Part shown: positions 35,684-45,179 of the stretch, piece by piece | How the letters are laid out: the number at the start of each line of letters is the position of its first letter | Numbering within the stretch: the stretch's first letter is position 1 | From: Flavobacterium sp. ACN6 | Lineage (GTDB): Bacteria; Bacteroidota; Bacteroidia; Flavobacteriales; Flavobacteriaceae | Direction of reading: 5' to 3' | Length of the DNA: 64,000 nucleotides | Assembly: GCF_002304005.1 (NCBI RefSeq) | Contig: NZ_MRCQ01000005.1 | Span: forward strand, 62,001 to 126,000 | Made by a program: the position numbers and the translations under genes | Notes under the pieces: model-generated | What the model was told of the DNA's origin: nothing | Seen by the model: the letters and a program-made list of their open reading frames with translations, nothing else | The model's database searches: none

Positions 35684-36450
35684 TAAATCTTCTTTATATA
35701 ACGTGATTTAATAATCAACTGAGTAAATAAAAATCGCGTCATCAATAAAACAGAAAACACAATATTAAATCCGTGAAAATTTCTGTAAACGCCAAAATTG
35801 TGTTTAATCAATTTGAATTTTGATGAAGAAATAGAATCTTTTCTAATTCTATAAAATGCTAATGGTTCTGAAACAGGTTGTACCCTTTTTATTTGTTTTA
35901 AAATAGTAAGCCAAATTCTCCAATCTTGTCTTTTTTCGGAAGATTCTAATTTGATTTTTCCAAAATATTCGGAATCGTAAATCGCAGTGAGATTGCCTAC
36001 ATAATTGCAGAAAAATAATTGTTTGTAAGTTAAAGGCTGCGGTGATTCAACTCTTCTGTTTAAATTATTTCCTTCTTCATCAATACAATCGTAAAAGCTA
36101 AAAGTAAACGGCAGATTATTCGTTTTTAGAAACTGAATCTGTTTCTCTAATTTTTGAGGAAACCATATATCATCGGCATCTAAATAGGCGATATATTTTC
36201 CTGAAGCCTTTTCTAAAGCTTGATTTCTAGCAAATCCGTTTCCTGAATTTTTCGATAATCTGAATAATTTTATTCTGGAATCGTTTTGAGCAAACACTTC
36301 TATAATAGAAACTGTTTTATCTGTAGAAGCATCATCGACCAAAATCATTTCCCAGTTTTGGTACGTCTGCTTTTGAACTGATTTTATCGTTGCTCTAATG
36401 AACTTTTCAGTATTATATGTTGGCGTTAAAATAGATACTAAATCGTTCAT
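35683..36450 (-). CDS. Glycosyltransferase family 2
   Basis: 255 residues, GT-A fold: VSILTPTYNTEKFIRATIKSVQKQTYQNWEMILVDDASTD and the metal-binding YLDADDIWFPQKLEKQ (DAD). A hydrophobic stretch near the C terminus (VFSVLLMTRFLFTQLI) may anchor it to the membrane. It would add one sugar to the lipid-linked glycan. It follows the UDP-glucuronate decarboxylase by 29 bp in the same transcription unit. Donor and acceptor unknown. Confidence 0.9.
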   Translation of the reverse strand: MNDLVSILTPTYNTEKFIRATIKSVQKQTYQNWEMILVDDASTDKTVSIIEVFAQNDSRIKLFRLSKNSGNGFARNQALEKASGKYIAYLDADDIWFPQKLEKQIQFLKTNNLPFTFSFYDCIDEEGNNLNRRVESPQPLTYKQLFFCNYVGNLTAIYDSEYFGKIKLESSEKRQDWRIWLTILKQIKRVQPVSEPLAFYRIRKDSISSSKFKLIKHNFGVYRNFHGFNIVFSVLLMTRFLFTQLIIKSRYIKKI

Positions 36451-36479
36451 TAGATTTTAATCTTTGCAGAATTTTGTGG

Positions 36480-37463
36480 CTATTTTATATAACTCGAAAA
36501 ATCTTTGTGTTCTTCTTTTGAAAGTTCTTCTGGAGACAATGATCTAAAATAATCGTAGGTAATTTTCATTCCCTCAGAACGGCTCACTTTTGCTTCCCAG
36601 CCTAACAATTCTTTTGCCTTTGTCGTGTCTGGCTGACGCTGCAACGGATCGTTTATTGGTAAAGGATGATAAACCACTTTCTGATTTGTTCCTGTCAGTT
36701 TTATGATTTCCTCAGCAAAATCTTTGATCGTGATTTCGTCAGGATTTCCAATGTTTACCGGATAAACATAGTCAGAATGCAATAATCTAAAAATACCTTC
36801 GACTTGATCGTCTACATAACAAAAAGAACGGGTCTGCATTCCGTCTCCAAAAATGGTTAGATCTTCTCCGCGTAACGCTTGTCCGATAAATGCTGGAATT
36901 ACACGTCCGTCATTTAATCTCATTCTTGGTCCGTAAGTATTAAAAATACGAACGATTCTGGTTTCTACACCATGAAAAGTATGATACGCCATTGTTATCG
37001 ATTCCTGAAAACGCTTTGCTTCATCATAAACACCGCGCGGCCCAATTGTATTTACGTTTCCATAATATTCTTCTGTCTGCGGATGCACTAACGGATCTCC
37101 GTAAACTTCTGAAGTCGATGCAATCAAAATTCTTGCTTTTTTAACTCTCGCTAAGCCTAATAAATTATGCGTTCCTAAAGACCCTACTTTAAGAGTCTGA
37201 ATTGGAATTTTTAAATAATCTATCGGGCTTGCCGGCGAAGCAAAATGAAGGATATAATCTAAATCACCTGGAATATGAACAAATTTGGTAATATCATGAT
37301 GATAAAACTCAAAGTTCTCTAGTTTGAACAAATGCTCAATGTTTTTAAGGTCTCCAGTAATCAAATTATCCATCCCGATTACAAAGTAACCTTCCTTGAT
37401 AAATCTGTCACATAAATGCGATCCTAAAAAACCTGCTGCTCCAGTGATAAGTATTCTTTTCAT
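36480..37463 (-). CDS. UDP-glucuronate decarboxylase (UDP-xylose synthase-like)
   Basis: 327 residues of the extended SDR fold. NAD-binding [10 protein letters not shown] (7-16), TSEVYGDP (117-124), catalytic Tyr146 and Lys150 in [11 protein letters not shown], and [15 protein letters not shown]. Close to UXS, which turns UDP-glucuronate into UDP-xylose, although the usual YDEGK reads YDEAK and the residue after GPR is G. It could be another UDP-sugar 4-epimerase-like enzyme. A TACATTTG element 17 bases upstream starts this unit. Confidence 0.85.
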   Translation of the reverse strand: MKRILITGAAGFLGSHLCDRFIKEGYFVIGMDNLITGDLKNIEHLFKLENFEFYHHDITKFVHIPGDLDYILHFASPASPIDYLKIPIQTLKVGSLGTHNLLGLARVKKARILIASTSEVYGDPLVHPQTEEYYGNVNTIGPRGVYDEAKRFQESITMAYHTFHGVETRIVRIFNTYGPRMRLNDGRVIPAFIGQALRGEDLTIFGDGMQTRSFCYVDDQVEGIFRLLHSDYVYPVNIGNPDEITIKDFAEEIIKLTGTNQKVVYHPLPINDPLQRQPDTTKAKELLGWEAKVSRSEGMKITYDYFRSLSPEELSKEEHKDFSSYIK

Positions 37464-37480
37464 ATTAATTATTTACATCA

Positions 37481-37488
37481 CAAATGTA
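37481..37488 (-). promoter_or_regulatory. -7 promoter element TACATTTG for the decarboxylase-GT2 unit
   Basis: Exact TAnnTTTG match on the minus strand, 17 bases before ATG 37463. Confidence 0.6.
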
Positions 37489-37532
37489 ACTGATTTGAGA
37501 TTTTTTTAAGCTGCCTTTTTGAATTTATCTTA

Positions 37533-38648
37533 TTATTGAAGCTCTTTATGTTCTTTAAATTTCGTTACTACGAATTTTTTCATTTCCCTTTCAAATCGTT
37601 CTTTTGAAAATGAAACGGCATGTTCGCGTATTATTTTGGGATCGAATTTTTTTGTTCCAAAATTAATTATTGCTTCTTTAATTTTTTCTGAAGATTGCTC
37701 ATCAAAGAAAATCCCAGTTTGATCTTTAATAACGGTTTCCAAAGTACCTCCTTTTGATAAAGCGATAACCGGCGTTCCGCAAGCTTGTGCTTCAACGGGA
37801 ATTATGCCAAAATCTTCTTCGGCTGCAAAAACAAAAGCCTTGGCTTTCTGCATTAAACCTTTTAATTTTTTATTTTCAACATAACCCACAAATTCTATGT
37901 TAGCTTTTGCAATTTTTTGAAGTTTTTCTAATTCGGGTCCTTCTCCTGCCACTACCAGTTTTAAATGTGGCAATTGATTAAATGCTTCTACAATTAACTG
38001 CGTTTTTTTGTACGCAACCATTCGAGAAGCGGTAAAATAATACTCTTCTTTTGTTTCTTCTAAAGTAAAAAAATCAACATCAACAGGCGGATAAATAACC
38101 GTTGAGTCTTTATTATAGGTCTTCTTGATTCGCTGGGCAATATGTTTTGAATTGGCAATAAAAAAATCAACATTTTCTGAATTCGAAAGATCCCATTTTT
38201 GAATTTTATCTAACACTGATTTCGCATACAAACCCTTCAAACCTTTTGTTAATCCGGCGTCTTTTAAATATTGTTCCCTTAAATCCCAGGCGTAACGCAT
38301 TGGCGAATGGCAGTAACAAATATGCAGTTGGTTTTTATCGACTTTAATTCCTTTTGCAACAGCTGAGGAAGAACTGATTATTAGATCGTAATCACTCAAG
38401 TCAAATTGCTCTATTGCAATAGGAAATAGCTGCAAAAATTTGCGGTGATTTTTTTTTACTGTAGGTAGTTTTTGAATAAAGCTGGTTTTTGCTTTTTTCC
38501 CATTTAAAATAAATTTGCGATCTTCATCATTCAAAAAATCAATAAGCGCGAAATGATCAAAATCATTCCAAATTGAGTTTATTGAATGAATTACTTTTTC
38601 TGCACCGCCATTTACATAATACCAATCGCTAATTAGGGCTTTTTTCAA
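37533..38648 (-). CDS. Glycosyltransferase family 4
   Basis: 371 residues from TTG 38648, which gives the usual family start (L/M)KKALISDWYYVNGGAEKVIHS. GT-B fold with the glycine-rich acceptor loop NGGAEK, the hinge SRMVAYKKTQLIVEAF and the EX7E motif EDFGIIPVE, followed by GTPVIALSKGG. A longer frame from TTG 38720 overlaps the upstream gene by 92 bp and is less likely; the chosen start overlaps by 20 bp. Transfers a sugar from NDP-sugar in glycan assembly. Confidence 0.85.
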   Translation of the reverse strand: MKKALISDWYYVNGGAEKVIHSINSIWNDFDHFALIDFLNDEDRKFILNGKKAKTSFIQKLPTVKKNHRKFLQLFPIAIEQFDLSDYDLIISSSSAVAKGIKVDKNQLHICYCHSPMRYAWDLREQYLKDAGLTKGLKGLYAKSVLDKIQKWDLSNSENVDFFIANSKHIAQRIKKTYNKDSTVIYPPVDVDFFTLEETKEEYYFTASRMVAYKKTQLIVEAFNQLPHLKLVVAGEGPELEKLQKIAKANIEFVGYVENKKLKGLMQKAKAFVFAAEEDFGIIPVEAQACGTPVIALSKGGTLETVIKDQTGIFFDEQSSEKIKEAIINFGTKKFDPKIIREHAVSFSKERFEREMKKFVVTKFKEHKELQ

Positions 38649-39873
38649 AATAATCTCTTCGGTTAATAAAAAAAAGTGTGTTAAAAAAGGTGAAAAACAC
38701 AACTCCAACTTGTCTGTCAAATATATTTTCAGTTAACATCGCTGTCATAATTATGAATAGAAAAATTCCATAATGTATGTTTATATTTTTTATACCCCAA
38801 AGTAAAAAAACAAAAAATAAAGCTAAGCCAAATATACCATATTTAAGCCATATATCTAAATATTGATTGTGCGAATTATATTCTATTTTAGAATAATCAT
38901 CATAATTTTTGTAGGTATAACCTAAGTAACAATTATCTAGTTTTTTTTGAACATTGCCAGGGCCGACTCCTATTATCCAGTTTTCTTTTAAAACAAGATT
39001 AACACAATGATAAATACCGTATCTAAAATTAACTTCTTCTGATTTTTGAGTTTTATTTGGCAGTATAAGTTTTGAATTCCAAATTTCGTCTACTCTTTTC
39101 TTTGAAGATGGAATTGTAAAAACTAAAAAAAACAATGTTGAAATAAAAAGCACAAAACTGATTTTTATCCAAACAGCTGATACTCTTTTAAAAAGTAAAA
39201 AAACAGAGAGAACAATAAATAATACTAGTGCCAATCTTGCTGCAAAACTAATTACAGAGAAAATTAACAGACCAATTGACAAGCATCTGAAAAAATTAAT
39301 ATAACTTATTTTTTTAGTAGCACTAAAAATGGCATTCAAAATCACAAGACTTGAAAAAACAAATAAAATCCCCAAATATGGTAGATGAATTTCTGATATA
39401 TCACTAAAAAAGTTTCTTATAATTGGGTTATAGTAAGTGTCTGATTCCATTACCTTTAAATACCCGTTGGATAAAATTACGATCCAAATATAAGAGGCTA
39501 AAATGATATTGGAGATGATAAAAACGGTTATAGATTTTCGTAATGTGCTTTCATAAAAAAATCGCTTGTTTATAATCATGAATAAGGGAAAAATAAGAAA
39601 TGCGACATTTTTTTCTAAAAAACGCATCGCCAGTTTTTTATCTTCAATAAAGAAAAAACTAATTACGAAAGCCAAATAATAGCTTGTTAATACTATTAAA
39701 TTAAGTTTATCCTTTTTCTCAATCAATCTATAACTTTTTTCAGAAATCACCATTATGACTGAAAAAACTGCCCATAAAATGATCGCTAAAACGCTTTTCT
39801 TTAATCCAAGAATTGGAAAAGATCCTAAAAGGATAGTGGTATAATTATATAGATCTATTTTATTTTTTTTCAT
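38629..39873 (-). CDS. O-antigen ligase / Wzy-type polymerase
   Basis: 414 residues with about eleven membrane helices. Near residue 330 lies the Wzy_C/WaaL-type signature in the large periplasmic loop: IGVGPGNVQKKLDN followed by YNSHNQYLDIWLKYGIFGL. Enzymes of this family either polymerise repeat units or ligate the glycan to a lipid acceptor. Overlaps its upstream gene by 14 bp and its downstream gene by 20 bp, so the block is tightly translated together. Confidence 0.86.
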   Translation of the reverse strand: MKKNKIDLYNYTTILLGSFPILGLKKSVLAIILWAVFSVIMVISEKSYRLIEKKDKLNLIVLTSYYLAFVISFFFIEDKKLAMRFLEKNVAFLIFPLFMIINKRFFYESTLRKSITVFIISNIILASYIWIVILSNGYLKVMESDTYYNPIIRNFFSDISEIHLPYLGILFVFSSLVILNAIFSATKKISYINFFRCLSIGLLIFSVISFAARLALVLFIVLSVFLLFKRVSAVWIKISFVLFISTLFFLVFTIPSSKKRVDEIWNSKLILPNKTQKSEEVNFRYGIYHCVNLVLKENWIIGVGPGNVQKKLDNCYLGYTYKNYDDYSKIEYNSHNQYLDIWLKYGIFGLALFFVFLLWGIKNINIHYGIFLFIIMTAMLTENIFDRQVGVVFFTFFNTLFFINRRDYFEKSPN

Positions 39874-41008
39874 CTTGAATTTCTTTTTTCAAAATAGATA
39901 AATAATTATTTTGGATTAAAAAATCCTGAGCATTCTGAACCATTTTTTGTTTTTCATCAACATTCATATTGAAAGCTTTCAATATAGATTTTAAAAAGTC
40001 TTCTGGTTTATTTGCTTCAAAATACATATCGTTTTTTATCAATCCTATTCCTTCTGCTCCAATCTCAGAAGAAATTAAAATCAAACCATTTTGAATTGCA
40101 TTTATAGATTTTAATTTTACCCCGGCGCCGTGAAGCATTGGGTTAATAAAAATTGTTGATTCTGAATAACAGTTTTTTAAATCATTTTGATTTAATCTAA
40201 CCTCAACATTCGGATATATTTCAAATATCTCCTGAAATTTTTTAGGATCTTTATCTCCAGTGCTTCCAGCAATTATAAGCTTATAGTCTTTTTCTGCAGT
40301 TAAAAAGGAGTGAACGTTTTTTAAATACCAAATTATTGCTTCAAAATTATTTGGCATGAATAAAGCACCTACAAAAAGCACATTTTTATTCGATAATTCT
40401 TGTTGAACCAAAACGTCATTAATTGATGCAGGCATGTAAATAGATTTTTCCATAAATGATCTATTACTCCTCTTGCTTATTTCTTTATTAGAAATAAACA
40501 AAAGTCTGTCTGCTTTTTTAAAAATTTTTTTCGAATACGATTTAAACCGTAATGCCTCAAAACTATAATATATTTTTTCAGCATAATTTTTTGCACTTTT
40601 AGCCAGCTGATAAAAATAATCCGACTCGTTATTATGAACTCTTACAATTGTTTTATCTGACTTAAAACTTTTATTTTCAAATATAATTCCAACACTTTCC
40701 GATTCTAAAATTGCGTAATTATAGTTCTTTTTTAATGATACTTTTTTTAGTGCTTTCCTTGAAACCACCTGAAGCGGCCTAAGTGAAAACAAGTCAATAA
40801 GACTGTTTTTTCTAGGAACAATTATAACTTCATTGACATATTGTTTTATAAAACTTATATTTTTTTCTTCTGGAAATTCTTTACAAGTGCAGACTAAATC
40901 AATTTCATGTCCTAATGATTTTAGTCCTTTTATACGCTCTAAAACATCAAAAGCACCGCCAAAATGAGGTGGATAAGGAAAAAAGCTAGCTGCTATAAGT
41001 ATTTTCAT
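39860..41008 (-). CDS. Glycosyltransferase family 4
   Basis: 382 residues, GT-B fold, with the N-terminal FFPYPPHFGGAFDVLERIKGLKSLGHEIDLVC and the C-terminal donor-site stretch INPMLHGAGVKLKSINAIQNGLILISSEIGAEGI. Soluble or peripheral. Cotranscribed with the polymerase-like genes on both sides (overlaps of 14 and 23 bp). Sugar specificity cannot be assigned. Confidence 0.88.
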   Translation of the reverse strand: MKILIAASFFPYPPHFGGAFDVLERIKGLKSLGHEIDLVCTCKEFPEEKNISFIKQYVNEVIIVPRKNSLIDLFSLRPLQVVSRKALKKVSLKKNYNYAILESESVGIIFENKSFKSDKTIVRVHNNESDYFYQLAKSAKNYAEKIYYSFEALRFKSYSKKIFKKADRLLFISNKEISKRSNRSFMEKSIYMPASINDVLVQQELSNKNVLFVGALFMPNNFEAIIWYLKNVHSFLTAEKDYKLIIAGSTGDKDPKKFQEIFEIYPNVEVRLNQNDLKNCYSESTIFINPMLHGAGVKLKSINAIQNGLILISSEIGAEGIGLIKNDMYFEANKPEDFLKSILKAFNMNVDEKQKMVQNAQDFLIQNNYLSILKKEIQDEKK

Positions 41009-42314
41009 TTTCTTTTGAAATTCTATTATTTATTTGACTTTGCAGCACATCTAAGAAAGCCATTAAAAACCATACTTCATATTTTATATAAAAAGTAACA
41101 TAAATCAGTCCTGCCAAGATGCAAAATAATAAAGGAACTTTTATAAAAAATAAATTTGTATCACGAAATTTAGAGAAAAAGAAATATCTTTTTACAAAAA
41201 AATTATAGAAGAAAACAATAAAACCAAGTCCTCCGTACATCAAATTATCAAAAAAATCAGTCTTTGTGGATAATGCTTTTGTTGTTGTTAAATATCCCTT
41301 TATTTCATGCAAATTTAGTGTACTTACCCAAGATGTATTGATTACATCTCTAATTGCTTCTGGATAATAATAAATAAAACCACTCCAGCCCACACCAAAA
41401 GGATGTGTTATAAAAACTTTTAGCGAAGCTAGATATGATGTCAATCTGGTTCCAAATGTTATACTGGTATGAAGTTGCTCATCGATATTCTTTTGCAAAA
41501 TTATAACAACAAAAATTGCTATAGGGATAAATAGTGGAGAACCAATAAATAAAACATTTCTGAGTTTGTTGTGACTATACATGTATTGAATAGTCATTGG
41601 TAAAACAGAAACAACTATTAATAAAAGATATCCTTTTGATTCGCTAAAAAAAGTATAATAAAGGAATATAAAAGTGGACAAAACATATATTTTCTGCTTT
41701 ATTTTTTTTGGTTTTTCCAAATAATTGGCTAAAAAAACGGGTATAAAAATAAAGATCGTTAGCACTGTACCGATCCAGCTTTCTTCCAAAGTTAATAATC
41801 TGACTCTATAATATTTAATATTGTCTGAATGCAAAAAAGAAGCAAAAATTGTTTCTTTCTTTAAAAATATTACTTCAAAAAACAAGTAAACTGCCAATAG
41901 TACCTGAAGGCTGAAAAGAGCATTAAAAAAGTAATCAAAACTATTTCTCCCTGAACTAAATAGTATATAAACAAACTGATAAAAAATCAATATTGAAAAT
42001 GGGTAAACAAATAGTTTTACTGCTTTTAATACGATATTTTCTTTTATTACTAAAAACGAACCGTTGAGATAATAAACTATTGGAATAAAAATTATTGTTA
42101 CTATAAATACATACAATATATAATATATAAAGTATCGCATATACTTAGAAAGTATTAATTTTTGGTGCATCAATATATAAATTAACATGGGGATTGTTAA
42201 AAATATAATGGGTGAACGAGCAATTTCTCCAAATACATTTACCAAAGGAAAATCCTGATAGAGAGCTAATAAAAGCACAATAAAAAATACTATTGTTTTT
42301 ATCTTAATTTTCAT
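40986..42314 (-). CDS. Polytopic membrane protein, probable O-antigen polymerase
   Basis: 442 residues with about twelve hydrophobic helices and a periplasmic loop containing HPFGVGWSGFIYYYPE, a Wzy-like feature, then DNLMYGGLGFIVFF. The start ATG at 42314 overlaps the upstream stop as ATGA, which fixes it over a TTG two codons earlier. With the protein at 38629 this gives two polymerase/ligase-like proteins in one locus; one may polymerise and the other ligate. Sequence similarity in this family is weak, so the call is moderate. Confidence 0.7.
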   Translation of the reverse strand: MKIKIKTIVFFIVLLLALYQDFPLVNVFGEIARSPIIFLTIPMLIYILMHQKLILSKYMRYFIYYILYVFIVTIIFIPIVYYLNGSFLVIKENIVLKAVKLFVYPFSILIFYQFVYILFSSGRNSFDYFFNALFSLQVLLAVYLFFEVIFLKKETIFASFLHSDNIKYYRVRLLTLEESWIGTVLTIFIFIPVFLANYLEKPKKIKQKIYVLSTFIFLYYTFFSESKGYLLLIVVSVLPMTIQYMYSHNKLRNVLFIGSPLFIPIAIFVVIILQKNIDEQLHTSITFGTRLTSYLASLKVFITHPFGVGWSGFIYYYPEAIRDVINTSWVSTLNLHEIKGYLTTTKALSTKTDFFDNLMYGGLGFIVFFYNFFVKRYFFFSKFRDTNLFFIKVPLLFCILAGLIYVTFYIKYEVWFLMAFLDVLQSQINNRISKENENTYSS

Positions 42315-43303
42315 TTGCAAAAAGTAATTTTTAACAATTCTAATCCAAGTTTAAATTTTCCCCTTCTTACTCTATTCAAAATCAATAATAAGCTTGAGAA
42401 ATAAAATTTGAATCCGAGTTTATAATGTTTTTTCACAAAAACCTTTCTGCTTGTAAATACATTTATTTCAGAGAAAAAAGACTTTTGTTTTGGGTCATAT
42501 GAAGATCCTATCGTTGCACCCTCTTTATGAAAAACCAAAGATTCGAAACACCAATCTAAAGTCCAGCCACTTTTTCTGGCACGAAATGCCCAGTCTAATT
42601 CTTCATAGTAAAGAAAAAAATCTTCTGACAAAGTTCCTACTTCTTTCAAAAACTGAAATGTAAGGAACATGGAAGCTCCAATTACATAATCGATCTTTTC
42701 GAATTCTGATTTTGATTTATCTATAGATTCTCCTTCGCCAATATGACTTGAAATGTAGAATTTTTTATTAAATTTTCCTCCAACAGCTTGTAAAGTGTCT
42801 TGTTTATAATAGTATATCAATTTACTTCCTAAAATTCCAATTTTCGAATTTTGATGCTGTAAGGAATACAAAACCTGTGCTTTTAGAGAATTTTGGTCTA
42901 CGACAGTATCATTATTTAACAACCAAATATAAGAATCAAAATCTTTAGTGTTTAAGATCGCATGCAGAGCAATATTATTTCCTGCTGAAAATCCTTTGTT
43001 TTTTTCTGCTTTTATAAAAACAAACTGAGTTTGAATAAGCACAAGATCTAGTTTCCTTTCAGTAGTACTGTCAAATTTAATCTTTTTTAATGATGCCCAA
43101 TTTAATAATGTTTGAAATGGCGCTTCTGTCTCACTATTGTCTACAACTAAAACTTGATAATTGAAATAATTCAGATGTATAATGCTTTCAAGGCATTCTA
43201 TAGTGTCTAAAGATCCTTTATGATTTAGAATAACGATATAAACCTTACGATTCAAATTATGGGTCGTATCTAAATTATCGGTTAAATTTGTTTTCTTAAT
43301 CAT
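42311..43303 (-). CDS. Glycosyltransferase family 2 (rhamnosyltransferase-like)
   Basis: 330 residues from ATG 43303. GT-A motifs: VYIVILNHKGSLDTIECLESI, VLVVDNSE, LLNNDTVVDQNSL (DxD-like NDT) and the acceptor-side EELDWAFRARKSGW. Resembles WbbL/RfbF-type rhamnosyltransferases. The start overlaps the flippase stop by 8 bp; a longer TTG frame reaching 43363 would overlap by 68 bp and lacks the family start. Confidence 0.88.
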   Translation of the reverse strand: MIKKTNLTDNLDTTHNLNRKVYIVILNHKGSLDTIECLESIIHLNYFNYQVLVVDNSETEAPFQTLLNWASLKKIKFDSTTERKLDLVLIQTQFVFIKAEKNKGFSAGNNIALHAILNTKDFDSYIWLLNNDTVVDQNSLKAQVLYSLQHQNSKIGILGSKLIYYYKQDTLQAVGGKFNKKFYISSHIGEGESIDKSKSEFEKIDYVIGASMFLTFQFLKEVGTLSEDFFLYYEELDWAFRARKSGWTLDWCFESLVFHKEGATIGSSYDPKQKSFFSEINVFTSRKVFVKKHYKLGFKFYFSSLLLILNRVRRGKFKLGLELLKITFCK

Positions 43304-44543
43304 TCTTTTTAAAAAGTGATAAACTTGATAGAATAATAGATGTAGTGATAAATATTTCAACAATATATATTGAAATTATACTTCCCTGCAGATTGAAATT
43401 TTTTGATAGAAAATAACAGCTTACAAACATTAATAAAGATCCAAAAAATGATATTCGAGCAATTTTATTTTGTTGGTTTTTTAATATCAACATTTGATAG
43501 AAGGGTATGTTTAATGCAACTATCAAAGAAACAAATAAAAAGTTTGTACAAAATAAAAGTGAAGTAAGCACCTTTTTATCTAAATCAAACTTATTAATAA
43601 AGAAAAACGATACTATATACAAAATTACTACCACCAATGCCAAAAACAGAATATTAGCTATATTCACCTTCTTTAAATGTGAGATCGCTTCTCTTTTGTT
43701 TTCGAAATAAATACTGCAAAATTTTGGAAAACTGACACTAAAAAATACAGTAAGATAGCTTCTTAAAATACTTAAAAACATATCTCCAATTTTGTAAATT
43801 CCAGCATAAAAATCTCCCAAAATATATTTTATAATTAGAATTGGGAAATTGGTGTAAACTGCAATTGATAAATTAGACACTACTATTGGGTATTCTTTTT
43901 TCACACTATCAATCAATTTATTTTTAGAAATAGATAGCAGAGACATTTTATATTCCTTAAATATTTTAAAGTAATAATAGGAATAAACCAATATGTTAGC
44001 TATTCCTAATAAAAAAATCACATAGATATAATCTGATTTTTGATTTACAACCAAATAAACCGAAAGTATATAAATTGCTTTAGAAATGATTATTATTTTA
44101 TTAATTCTTTTAAAATTTTCAATTCCGATATAAAACCAAATCGGATTAAAAAACTGTGATACTAGCAAACATGATCCTAAAATATATAGTTTAAAATCTA
44201 AATTAGGCACCAAAACGAAAACGAAAATGATGCAGAAAATAATAAATAATAATGCTATAAAACGAAACGCATAAGTAACACTAAGATATTCTGAGACACG
44301 ATTCTTGTTTTCTTTATTAGAGCTTATTTCCTTTACTCCTAAAAGTTTAGAGCCGAAATCTATAAATATTTCCAGTATTATAAAAACAGATGTTGCAGCG
44401 CCGATTTTTCCCCATTGTTCAATTCCACAAACTGAGATTACATAAGGAGCTACAAGTAATGGAGCTAATAAATTAACAAACTGACCTGATCCGAAAATTA
44501 TATAGTTTCGGATTTCTTTATATTCAATCTTCTTTAAATTCAT
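43296..44543 (-). CDS. Wzx-type oligosaccharide flippase
   Basis: 415 residues from ATG 44543 (MNLKKIEYKEIRNYIIFGSGQFVNLLAPLLVAPYVISVCG), with about twelve membrane helices; MOP superfamily. It would flip the undecaprenyl-linked repeat unit made by the cluster. A longer frame from TTG 44570 begins within a terminator hairpin (44569-44601) and is rejected. First gene of the overlapping six-gene block 44543-37533. Confidence 0.87.
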   Translation of the reverse strand: MNLKKIEYKEIRNYIIFGSGQFVNLLAPLLVAPYVISVCGIEQWGKIGAATSVFIILEIFIDFGSKLLGVKEISSNKENKNRVSEYLSVTYAFRFIALLFIIFCIIFVFVLVPNLDFKLYILGSCLLVSQFFNPIWFYIGIENFKRINKIIIISKAIYILSVYLVVNQKSDYIYVIFLLGIANILVYSYYYFKIFKEYKMSLLSISKNKLIDSVKKEYPIVVSNLSIAVYTNFPILIIKYILGDFYAGIYKIGDMFLSILRSYLTVFFSVSFPKFCSIYFENKREAISHLKKVNIANILFLALVVVILYIVSFFFINKFDLDKKVLTSLLFCTNFLFVSLIVALNIPFYQMLILKNQQNKIARISFFGSLLMFVSCYFLSKNFNLQGSIISIYIVEIFITTSIILSSLSLFKKND

Positions 44544-44568
44544 TAGCTTAAAATATGTGACATAAAAC

Positions 44569-44601
44569 AAAAAACTACTTCAAAATTTGAAGTAGTTTTT
44601 T
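44569..44601 (-). terminator. Terminator after the lipoprotein gene
   Basis: Perfect palindrome, 16-bp arms AAAAAACTACTTCAAA and complement around one A, directly after the lipoprotein stop (44603) and ending in a T run on the minus strand. It separates the DUF6909-Wzz-lipoprotein unit from the flippase block. Confidence 0.85.
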
Positions 44602-44602
44602 G

Positions 44603-45112
44603 CTATTCTGTGATTTTCACCAACTGAATTGCAAGTTCATCATTACCCATTAAAAATGGATCATATTTATCATTGATAACATTCAATTTGTACCCAAAAT
44701 AATTGGGATCCCATGTCACAAATTCATTTGGATAAAAGTATTTTGTATATTTCTCAAAATCGCCGTTTATTTCTTTTGACTTATATTTTATTGAAATATT
44801 TTTTATTGTAACATTAGTCTGAGTTGGATTAAAACCTAAATCGACTCTAATATTTTCTGGAACAACTTTTTCTGGAAAATTTATTACAATTTTCTGCATT
44901 TCCTTAGATGCATAGATTGGCTGTGAAACTGAATTTGCATCTTTCCAAACATCTCCTGCTATTAAATAAAAAACTTGCAGTTTATCATTTTTTTCAAATA
45001 TACCTTCAATAGTAACCGTAAAGTTTTGTTTTTCTTTTACTACCTTTTCTTCCTTACAGGAACTAAAAAGAAGTCCGAAAATTAAAACTGAAATTATAAA
45101 TTTTATCTTCAT
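44603..45112 (-). CDS. Hypothetical lipoprotein in the glycan locus
   Basis: 169 residues from ATG 45112. Lipoprotein signal MKIKFIISVLIFGLLFSSC with Cys19, then a beta-rich domain without a motif I recognise (NFTVTIEGIFEKNDKLQVFYLIAGD). The same general layout is found as a small accessory lipoprotein in flavobacterial polysaccharide clusters. Located 67 bp after the Wzz-like gene and closed by a terminator. Function unknown. Confidence 0.7.
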   Translation of the reverse strand: MKIKFIISVLIFGLLFSSCKEEKVVKEKQNFTVTIEGIFEKNDKLQVFYLIAGDVWKDANSVSQPIYASKEMQKIVINFPEKVVPENIRVDLGFNPTQTNVTIKNISIKYKSKEINGDFEKYTKYFYPNEFVTWDPNYFGYKLNVINDKYDPFLMGNDELAIQLVKITE

Positions 45113-45179
45113 TTGGATTTTTTTGGGCAAAAATATATTTTTTTACTATGGTATTTAAAAATAAATAAATTCTAAAATT

